A program made the position numbers and the translations under genes. Source: RUG13091 sp963619935 (GTDB lineage: Bacteria; Bacillota_I; Bacilli_A; RFN20; CAG-826). Taken from it: a DNA stretch of 5,472 bases. How positions within the stretch are numbered: position 1 is the first letter of the stretch; each line of letters opens with the position of its first letter. The DNA is taken from positions 1 to 5,472 of the forward strand of contig CAVEYA010000057.1 of assembly GCA_963619935.1 (NCBI GenBank), given 5' to 3'. Shown here one piece after another: positions 1-5,068 of the stretch. The notes beneath the pieces were generated by a model, which saw only the letters and a program-made list of their open reading frames with translations, had not been told where the DNA came from and did not search any database.

Positions 1-1
1 A

Positions 2-733
2 AATAAAGCCTTTTACCAAAAAATGCGTGAAGGTAGCGTATTTAAAACTAGTCAAATTAATGAATTTCAATATGAAGAATTTTTTCGTTCTGTAGAAAAA
101 GATAATTTACCAATCTTACATATTAGTTTATGTGAAGGATTATCTAACACAATTAATAACGCTCGTTTAGCGGCAGATAATTTATTAAAAGAAGGAATTA
201 AAGTTATTGTAGTTGATGCTACAATTGCATGTTTAGGTTCCTATATGGCAGTATTAGAAGCAGTCAAATTCAGAGATCAAGATGCTGATATTGAAGAAGC
301 AAGCCGTATTATTAGTGAAAAATCTAAACATATTATTCCTTTATATACTACCGATACATTAACTTATTTTGCTCGAGGCGGTCGTTTAAGCAAAGCTTCT
401 GCTGTATTAGGTTCAATCATTAAATTAAACATAATTATGTCATGTGGAGCGACAGGCAAATTAAATGTTAAGTACAAATTAATCGGTCAAAAGAAAGCCT
501 GGAAAAAGATGATTGAAGAGATTAAAGCATTAATCATCAATCCAGAAGAACAAACTTTATACTGCTGTGACGCAGATAATCGTGAAGAAATGATTAAATT
601 AGCGGAACAAATTAAAGCTGAAATCCCTTTTAAAAATATTGAATACCATTCCATGGGGCCTACTATCGGTGCTCATACAGGACCGGGTTTGTTAGCGGTT
701 TTCTTCTACGGACAAGAAAAAGTAGATAAATAA
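2..733 (+). CDS. DegV/FakB family fatty-acid-binding protein, 5'-truncated by window edge
   Basis: DegV-fold proteins bind a fatty acid; FakB members present it to the kinase FakA, which makes acyl-phosphate for phospholipid synthesis in the cytosol. The reading frame is open from base 2, and the residues before the first in-frame ATG (base 23) already match the family (NKAFYQKMREG), so the ATG is internal and the true start lies off the left edge. The 243 visible residues lack perhaps 40 N-terminal ones of a usual 280-290. Family landmarks in order: FKTSQ (the Thr-Ser-Gln ligand-loop motif), ISLCEGLSNT, a VVDATIACLGSY segment, ARGGRLSKASAVLGS, and the C-terminal GPTIGAHTGPG ending the fold. 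The ISLCEGLSNT loop is usually S-S-x-L-S-G-T-like, so Cys-Glu here is a deviation near the ligand pocket. The gene ends with TAA and is followed by a terminator. Family membership is secure; the fatty-acid ligand is inferred from the family. Confidence 0.93.
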   Translation, partial: NKAFYQKMREGSVFKTSQINEFQYEEFFRSVEKDNLPILHISLCEGLSNTINNARLAADNLLKEGIKVIVVDATIACLGSYMAVLEAVKFRDQDADIEEASRIISEKSKHIIPLYTTDTLTYFARGGRLSKASAVLGSIIKLNIIMSCGATGKLNVKYKLIGQKKAWKKMIEEIKALIINPEEQTLYCCDADNREEMIKLAEQIKAEIPFKNIEYHSMGPTIGAHTGPGLLAVFFYGQEKVDK

Positions 734-754
734 GTTATTTATAAGTAAATAAAA

Positions 755-800
755 AGAGTATAATTTCAAAAAATTTATTGATGTTATACTCTATTTTTTT
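755..800. terminator. Bidirectional intrinsic terminator between convergent genes
   Basis: A perfect 9-bp inverted repeat pairs AGAGTATAA (755-763) with TTATACTCT (784-792). An inner TCAA/TTGA pairing (766-769 with 778-781) shortens the loop to about 8 bases. On the + strand the stem is followed by A and seven T (794-800), serving the DegV gene that ends 21 bases upstream. Read on the minus strand, the same stem is followed by TTTT-A-TTT (754-747), so it can also end the zinc-ribbon operon, whose last stop codon is at 831-833. The stem is AT-rich, so its efficiency may be modest. Confidence 0.8.
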
Positions 801-830
801 ATACTCAAAAGAGTTACTTTTAAAATTACT

Positions 831-1199
831 TTATTTTAAAGGAGTGTGACAAACGGCACATTCACTGCTATCAGGAGTGTTGGTCGCGCCACATTTTGGA
901 CATTTTAAACCATTCACTGTACCAGCTTTAGCTATATTAGTTTGAGCTACACTACCCTTTGTGGCCTTTAAAGCGCGGGATACAAAGAAATATTTAAAGC
1001 CCCAAATAAAAGCAGCGATTCCGGCTAAAATTAAGACAATACCAGAAACTAGCATCACAATGCCAAGTGCTTCAGTAATGTTTTTCACACCGCCAATGAT
1101 GAGAAATACACCACCAACAAGTGCCGCTACTCCTAATACGAGTGCGATAATTGAGACCGCTAAAAGGGCTCTTTTTTGTTTTTCAATACTATTTGCCAT
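831..1199 (-). CDS. Two-helix membrane protein with C-terminal zinc ribbon
   Basis: I do not recognise a named family for this 122-residue protein. After a short charged N-terminus (residues 1-10, Lys/Arg/Glu), two very hydrophobic Gly/Ala/Val/Ile-rich segments (about 11-38 and 44-72) read as membrane helices joined by a short turn. A basic linker follows, then a four-cysteine zinc ribbon with Cys100-x2-Cys103 and Cys114-x2-Cys117 (KCPKCGATN and CAVCHTPLK). A hairpin with both ends cytosolic would place the ribbon in the cytoplasm. The ATG is preceded by AAAGGAG (1206-1212) with a 6-base spacer, which supports this start. It lies 27 bases after the stop of the tail-anchored zinc-ribbon gene and is the last gene of that operon, ending before the bidirectional terminator. 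It sits where a third membrane partner of a YdjG/YdjI-type complex might be expected, but shows no TPM domain. Role unknown; membrane location is well supported. Confidence 0.85.
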   Translation of the reverse strand: MANSIEKQKRALLAVSIIALVLGVAALVGGVFLIIGGVKNITEALGIVMLVSGIVLILAGIAAFIWGFKYFFVSRALKATKGSVAQTNIAKAGTVNGLKCPKCGATNTPDSSECAVCHTPLK

Positions 1200-1226
1200 A
1201 ACAAACTCCTTTCATATGACTAAGCA

Positions 1227-2318
1227 TTAATTATTATAAAATACATAGAAATAAACTAATAAGATTACAGCAGCAATACCAAGAATTATAAATAAGACTG
1301 TTAAGAATATCTTTAATTTATCCTTAGGATAACCGGTACCAATCTTACCAGTTTGACCATTCATATAGACGAGATATTGTTTATTTTTAAAATTAAATTC
1401 TAAAGTATAAACAGGTAACATCCTATAGGAATAAAATTCATTACTATAATTAGTAGACATTGAGAAAGAAACAACTCGATCATAGTGATATGAACTTAAA
1501 ATAATTTGTTTAATACGTTCTTCCATCCCTTTTTGGGCGGCAGTATAACATTTTTCTAATGAATCGGCATAGTGCTCAACATTAAATCCACGTACAAAGT
1601 TAGGATCAAAGGCATAGCTTTCCGAAAATTTATAAGGAAGTAAAGCGTTCATTTGCTTACCATTTAATTTAGTAGAGCTTTCAATCACGTAATCACGATG
1701 TTCGCATTCTTTGATACCAGAAATTGGAATATCCACAATTCGAACATGACGGTTGCCTTTGCTATCCGTGTATGATCTATCTTCTTGAAGAAGTCCACTA
1801 TATTTACTGACTGTATCAGCATCAAAAGTAAATGCTGGAACATAAATGCCACGAATCTTACTATCTGGTAATTTCTTTTTAAGTGCTTTAGGAGCAAAGA
1901 ATTTCTTTTTTATTCCTTTAAGGAATACTTCACCTGCATCTTTTTGATTATAACTAAATGGAACGACCACATCTGGCTTATTTCCAGGAAGGATATCAGT
2001 GTCTACAACATAATCACTGCCACAATAAGGACAGGCATGTGACATTTCTAAACCAGTAAGAAGAATTTCCGCACCACATGTTTGGCATTTAACAATTTTA
2101 GTTTCTTTTGCCCACTCATCATGGTTACTAGAAATTTTCCCATCTTTAATTTCGTGTTTAACTTGCGTTTGATTTTTAGTAAACGAAAATTCACTGTCAC
2201 AATTCGGACATTTCAAATGACCACTTTTTGGATCAAAAGTAACATTGCCGCCACAGTTTTCACATTTAGCGTTACTACCAATGGCTTGTATTGTATTTTC
2301 GTTACTACCTTCAGGCAT
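1227..2318 (-). CDS. Tail-anchored protein with two TFIIB-type zinc ribbons (YdjG-like)
   Basis: The 363-residue protein begins with two four-cysteine zinc ribbons: Cys19/Cys22 with Cys37/Cys40 (CENCGGN, CPNCDSEF) and Cys78/Cys81 with Cys96/Cys99 (CQTCGAE, CPYCGSDY). A soluble domain of about 230 residues follows with no motif I can name, then one hydrophobic segment (about 337-360) ends the chain with only a few residues after it. That layout is a tail anchor with the ribbons in the cytosol. Such proteins are often labelled as TFIIB-type zinc ribbon or, misleadingly, primosomal N'-like; there is no helicase motif here. The best functional guide is B. subtilis YdjG, part of the SigW-controlled ydjFGHI set linking a PspA homologue to the membrane. 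Its ATG overlaps the upstream gene's stop as TAATG, and only a weak GGA-type SD is present, so translation is probably coupled to the SPFH gene. Architecture is certain; the YdjG equivalence is an inference. Confidence 0.85.
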   Translation of the reverse strand: MPEGSNENTIQAIGSNAKCENCGGNVTFDPKSGHLKCPNCDSEFSFTKNQTQVKHEIKDGKISSNHDEWAKETKIVKCQTCGAEILLTGLEMSHACPYCGSDYVVDTDILPGNKPDVVVPFSYNQKDAGEVFLKGIKKKFFAPKALKKKLPDSKIRGIYVPAFTFDADTVSKYSGLLQEDRSYTDSKGNRHVRIVDIPISGIKECEHRDYVIESSTKLNGKQMNALLPYKFSESYAFDPNFVRGFNVEHYADSLEKCYTAAQKGMEERIKQIILSSYHYDRVVSFSMSTNYSNEFYSYRMLPVYTLEFNFKNKQYLVYMNGQTGKIGTGYPKDKLKIFLTVLFIILGIAAVILLVYFYVFYNN

Positions 2319-3367
2319 TATAATTTATTTCCACATTCTGGGCAGAACTTAGCGCCTGCATCTACTTTTGCACCACAGTTTGGGCAAAATTTATTAACTG
2401 GTTGTGCTTCTCCACATTCTGGGCAGAATTTTGCGCCAGCTGGAATTAACGCACCACATTTAGCACATTTTTTAGTGGCTTGTGGTTTTTCTTTTGGTTC
2501 ATCTTTTGCAGAAGCTAAAGCTTGTCCCATTACACCACCAACAGCAACACCGGTACCTAAGCCAACGCCTAAACCAGCTAAATTATTTCCATTTGGATTA
2601 TTAGCAGCATCTCTCATTGCGTTTGCGGCTTGGTATTGTGTATATGTGCCCATCTTATCAGAAAGAACACCGAGTTTGGTTCTTTCATCAAGAGCTTTTT
2701 CAACTTCGCTTGGTAAGGAAATATTTTCAATAATCATTGTGCAAAGTTTTAAACCAAAAGCAGCAAAATCTTTTTGTGCACTTTCTACGATTGTGTTGGA
2801 GAATTCACGATAGTTAGCTGCTAAATCTAAAGCAGAGATTTTGCTTTCAGCAACTGTGTCAGCAAACGCTTGTAAGACTAAAGGCTTAACTTGGTTATTA
2901 ACTTCATCAGATGTATAAATAGCATTTGTGCCAAACATTTCTTCCATGAATTTCTTTGGATCTTCAACTTTATATGAATAAGCACCAAAAGCTTTAATGC
3001 GGACTGTGCCAAAGTCGGCGTCACGCATCATAATTGGATTTTGTGTTCCCCATTTTAAACCAGTCATTTGTTTGGTATTAACATAGTAAACTTCCGCTTT
3101 AATTGGTGAATCAAATCCAGTAGGAAGAGATAATAATTTAGTAATAATTGGAATATTTTCTGTGGATAATTTGTATGTGCCTGGAGCAAATACATCACAG
3201 ATTTGGCCTTTATGAATAAATAAGGCTACTTGTGAAGGACGCACAACAAGTGTTGAGCTATTCATGATTTCTTCGCGATCCTTTAATGGATAACGATAAA
3301 CCATTGTGTTTGTTGAGTCATCATTCCATTCGATGACTTTAAGTAATTGTTTTCTAAATAAACCCAT
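2318..3367 (-). CDS. ydjI: YdjI-like SPFH-domain protein with two C-terminal zinc ribbons
   Basis: SPFH (stomatin/prohibitin/flotillin/HflK-C) proteins assemble at membranes and organise partner proteins. This 349-residue protein matches the YdjI branch, often annotated as virion core protein-like: an N-terminus of the form MGLFRKQLLKVIEW, an SPFH core at about 30-235 (including VRPSQVALFIHKG and YYVNTKQMTGLKWGTQNP), a Gly/Ala/Val-rich linker (about 263-287), then tandem zinc ribbons Cys301/304/315/318 and Cys328/331/342/345. It has no N-terminal membrane anchor, unlike classical flotillins, so membrane contact probably comes from partners or the Gly-rich stretch. B. subtilis YdjI is required, with YdjG and YdjH, to bring a PspA homologue to the membrane. 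The start is supported by AAAGGAG (3375-3381), 7 bases from the ATG. It is the first gene of the three-gene cluster, and its stop overlaps the next start. The second ribbon seems to have arisen by local duplication. The family call is strong; the stress role is by homology. Confidence 0.9.
   Translation of the reverse strand: MGLFRKQLLKVIEWNDDSTNTMVYRYPLKDREEIMNSSTLVVRPSQVALFIHKGQICDVFAPGTYKLSTENIPIITKLLSLPTGFDSPIKAEVYYVNTKQMTGLKWGTQNPIMMRDADFGTVRIKAFGAYSYKVEDPKKFMEEMFGTNAIYTSDEVNNQVKPLVLQAFADTVAESKISALDLAANYREFSNTIVESAQKDFAAFGLKLCTMIIENISLPSEVEKALDERTKLGVLSDKMGTYTQYQAANAMRDAANNPNGNNLAGLGVGLGTGVAVGGVMGQALASAKDEPKEKPQATKKCAKCGALIPAGAKFCPECGEAQPVNKFCPNCGAKVDAGAKFCPECGNKL
2321..2467 (-). repeat. 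Tandem duplicated zinc-ribbon unit inside the SPFH gene
   Basis: Residues 301-327 and 328-349 are two copies of one zinc-ribbon unit offset by exactly 27 codons (81 bases). Both contain C-x2-CGA near the start and AGAKFCPECG at the end. At the DNA level the stretch CCACATTCTGGGCAGAA is identical at 2331-2347 and 2412-2428 on the + strand. The second copy stops shortly after its last cysteine pair because the gene ends there. Confidence 0.85.
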
Positions 3368-3395
3368 ACTTTTTCTCCTTTATAAGAACAATTTT

Positions 3396-3424
3396 ATTTT
3401 AACCACAAATATATTTGTTTACAA
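3396..3424 (-). promoter_or_regulatory. Candidate sigma-A promoter for the zinc-ribbon operon with internal palindrome
   Basis: On the minus strand, TTGTAA (3424-3419, 4/6 to TTGACA) is followed after exactly 17 bases by TAAAAT (3401-3396, 5/6 to TATAAT). This would start transcription near 3389 and leave a leader of about 22 bases carrying the SD of the SPFH gene. The spacer holds the perfect 14-base palindrome ACAAATATATTTGT (3405-3418), overlapped upstream by a TTTGT-AA-ACAAA inverted repeat, a layout typical of an operator. The region is very AT-rich, so chance matches are possible. Confidence 0.45.
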
Positions 3425-3433
3425 ATTATTTAG

Positions 3434-4666
3434 TTAGAATGTATCAATCTTTTCCTTAATGCTATCTCCCGCTAAAGCACCTGTGGATAGAGCAATTTGA
3501 ATATTGAAACCACCAGTTAAAGCATCAACATCGATTACTTCACCAGCAAAATATAAATTACTTACTACTTTAGATTCCATTGTTGATGAATTAATTTCCT
3601 TAACATTAATTCCACCAGAAGTGACAATTGAACGATTAAAAGAATTTAAACCATTATAGGTTAATGGAAAATGCTTTAAATAATGAATTAATTTAATTCT
3701 ATTCTCTTTAGAGAATGTGTTGCATTTTTCTTTTAAATTAAAATTTGCCACATTATTAAAGAAAGTGATTACTTCTTTCACTAATAAACCTCTTAATAAA
3801 GAATAAATGTCTTCATTTGCCTTGCTTTTCAAATCTCTTAAAATTCTTTGTTCCAACTTACTTTCTGATAAAGCTGGTTTAAAATCTAATTCCATTTTAA
3901 TAGAAGCGCCATCAACACGATTAATAAAACTAGAAATAGATAAAGCGATTGGGCCATCTAAATAATCATTTCTAAAAGTTAATTCACCAAATTCAAAATG
4001 TTTATTTTTTTCTCCCTTAACACTCAAAGTAACATTTTTAAGGGAAAAGCCATCTAATTCGTGAGGAACATTCTCTTTAATTTTGATTCCAGTTAAGGCT
4101 GGAACTAGTTCTATTACTGTGTGACCAAAATTTTTCGCAAATTTATAACCATCACCTGTTGAACCGGTGCTTGGATAGGCTAGTCCACCAGTAGCAATAA
4201 CAACAAAATCTACTAAATAAGTATCTTTAGAGGTATTTACCACAAACTGTTCATTAACTTTTTTAATATTTGTAACCGTTTCATTAAAATGAAAAGCAAC
4301 ACCTTTTTTCTTACAAACATTCACAAAACAATCAGTAATATCATATGATTTACCAGATTCAGGAAATACACGGTTCCCTCTTTCAGTAATTAAAGGTGTT
4401 CCATTACTGTTAAAGAAATTAATCGTATCTTGGCTAGAAAAGTGATAAATCGCCGAATATAAAAAATGTGAATTATTGACTATATTTTTAATAAATTCAT
4501 TTTCATCACAATTATTAGTGACATTGCATCTACCCTTGCCAGTAATAAAAAGCTTTTTACCAGCTTTCTCATTTTTTTCAATAACAATAACAGAATTATT
4601 TTCATTACTTGCATGAATCGCAGCGTTTAATCCTGCAGGGCCCGCACCAATAATTAATGTTTTCAT
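3434..4666 (-). CDS. HI0933/BaiN-type FAD-dependent oxidoreductase
   Basis: This is a full-length (410 residues) member of the HI0933/YhiN/BaiN flavoprotein family, cytosolic proteins with a Rossmann FAD fold and an inserted beta-barrel domain; their substrates are mostly unknown. It shows the N-terminal dinucleotide motif G7-A-G9-P-A-G12, an acidic residue (Glu30) where FAD ribose is normally bound, the family signature GKKLFITGKGRCNVTN (36-51), an ERGNRVFPES segment (95-104), the second flavin motif ATGG (158-161) followed by AYPSTGSTGDG, and the C-terminal YFAGE (372-376), DVDALTGGFN and ALSTGALAG motifs. A 9-base spacer separates the ATG from AAAGTAG (4676-4682), an SD with one mismatch, so initiation may be weaker than for its neighbours. 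An intrinsic terminator of the preceding gene lies just upstream, so it probably has its own start of transcription; a TATAAT at 4685-4690 is present but sits very close to the SD. Bile-acid reduction is known for only a few relatives and should not be assumed here. Confidence 0.93.
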   Translation of the reverse strand: MKTLIIGAGPAGLNAAIHASNENNSVIVIEKNEKAGKKLFITGKGRCNVTNNCDENEFIKNIVNNSHFLYSAIYHFSSQDTINFFNSNGTPLITERGNRVFPESGKSYDITDCFVNVCKKKGVAFHFNETVTNIKKVNEQFVVNTSKDTYLVDFVVIATGGLAYPSTGSTGDGYKFAKNFGHTVIELVPALTGIKIKENVPHELDGFSLKNVTLSVKGEKNKHFEFGELTFRNDYLDGPIALSISSFINRVDGASIKMELDFKPALSESKLEQRILRDLKSKANEDIYSLLRGLLVKEVITFFNNVANFNLKEKCNTFSKENRIKLIHYLKHFPLTYNGLNSFNRSIVTSGGINVKEINSSTMESKVVSNLYFAGEVIDVDALTGGFNIQIALSTGALAGDSIKEKIDTF

Positions 4667-4702
4667 AAATATAGACTACTTTAAATTATAATAATTTACC
4701 AT

Positions 4703-4725
4703 AAAAAAATGACCGTTTCCGGTCA
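4703..4725 (-). terminator. Strong intrinsic terminator after the small membrane protein gene
   Basis: On the minus strand a 6-bp GC-containing stem, TGACCG paired with CGGTCA (4725-4720 with 4715-4710), closes a GAAA tetraloop (GNRA class) and runs directly into ATTTTTTTAT; seven U residues map to 4709-4703. It begins 5 bases after the stop codon at 4731-4733. It separates the small membrane protein from the flavoprotein gene downstream. Confidence 0.92.
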
Positions 4726-4730
4726 CTCTT

Positions 4731-4985
4731 TTATTCAATTCCCAATGTTAATGGTTGGTTTCTAATCACTGCGATTAAGTCAAACACAAAGAAGACTAAA
4801 TCGATTGGCCATAATAGTAAGCAAACAATTGCCCATACAAGGGATTTGACGTTTTTACTTTCTTTTTGATCAATACAATCATCAACAAAGTGGAAAACAC
4901 GAATAACAATGCTTGCGCTACCAAAAATTAATAATAAAATCTTGGCCCATTTTGGAAATTTTTCTCTCACAAATTTAACTAACAT
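4731..4985 (-). CDS. Small two-helix membrane protein of unknown function
   Basis: I do not recognise a family. The chosen start gives 84 residues: a basic N-terminus (MLVKFVREKFPKWAK), a first hydrophobic segment (about 13-34), a short polar loop rich in Asp/Lys/Glu (35-47), and a second, longer hydrophobic segment (48-74) containing two acidic residues, Asp62 and Asp69, one helix-turn repeat apart and therefore possibly on one face. A short tail ends the protein. A GTG codon at 4992-4994 would add three residues, but it overlaps the SD AAAGGAG (4994-5000); the ATG at 4983-4985 lies 8 bases from that SD and is the better start. It stands between the rsuA-type gene (83 bases upstream) and the flavoprotein, with its own terminator, so it is probably transcribed on its own or with rsuA. 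Membrane location is well supported; function is unknown. Confidence 0.8.
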   Translation of the reverse strand: MLVKFVREKFPKWAKILLLIFGSASIVIRVFHFVDDCIDQKESKNVKSLVWAIVCLLLWPIDLVFFVFDLIAVIRNQPLTLGIE

Positions 4986-4993
4986 TAAATTCA

Positions 4994-5000
4994 CTCCTTT
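4994..5000 (-). promoter_or_regulatory. Ribosome binding site that fixes the start of the small membrane protein
   Basis: Minus-strand AAAGGAG, extended as AAAGGAGTGA, is nearly the full complement of the 16S 3' end. It overlaps the in-frame GTG at 4992-4994, so that codon cannot be served by it. The ATG at 4983-4985 is correctly spaced at 8 bases. Confidence 0.8.
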
Positions 5001-5002
5001 TA

Positions 5003-5029
5003 TCTTTTATCTTTAAGTCCAATAAAAGA
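5003..5029 (-). promoter_or_regulatory. AT-rich hairpin in the leader of the small membrane protein gene
   Basis: A perfect 8-bp inverted repeat, TCTTTTAT (5003-5010) with ATAAAAGA (5022-5029), encloses an 11-base loop and ends two bases before the SD AAAGGAG. It has only one G-C pair and no U-tract, so it is not a terminator. It may be a weak leader structure near the ribosome binding site, or chance in AT-rich DNA. Weak promoter-like boxes also lie in this 83-base gap: TTGTAT (5062-5067) with TAATAT (5039-5044) at 17-base spacing. I do not consider them decisive. Confidence 0.25.
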
Positions 5030-5068
5030 CTGTTAACCATATTAATACTTAATAATATAAAATACAAA

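Noticed and set aside
803..814. Short inverted repeat ACTC-AAAA-GAGT next to the convergent terminator
   Set aside because: It has only 4 bp of stem and no adjacent U-tract in the useful direction; it is probably chance or a remnant beside the real terminator.
961..1230. Open frame on the + strand opposite the 2TM zinc-ribbon gene
   Set aside because: It lies fully antisense to a gene with a strong SD and clear domains, and has neither an SD nor protein-like features.
1685..1897. Second minus-strand frame inside the tail-anchored zinc-ribbon gene
   Set aside because: It is out of frame with the surrounding full-length gene and has no ribosome binding site.
1227..2318. Annotation of the tail-anchored zinc-ribbon protein as primosomal protein N' or a helicase
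   Set aside because: Only the zinc ribbons resemble that entry; there are no Walker or other helicase motifs, and the protein ends in a membrane anchor.
2082..2813. Long open frame on the + strand, antisense to the two largest zinc-ribbon genes
   Set aside because: It spans the junction of two well-supported minus-strand genes. Its repeated His-Ser-Gly-Gln-Asn pattern is just the reverse reading of the cysteine-rich ribbon codons, it has no SD, and it resembles no protein family.
4992..4994. GTG as the start of the small membrane protein
   Set aside because: It overlaps the Shine-Dalgarno sequence; the ATG nine bases downstream is properly spaced.
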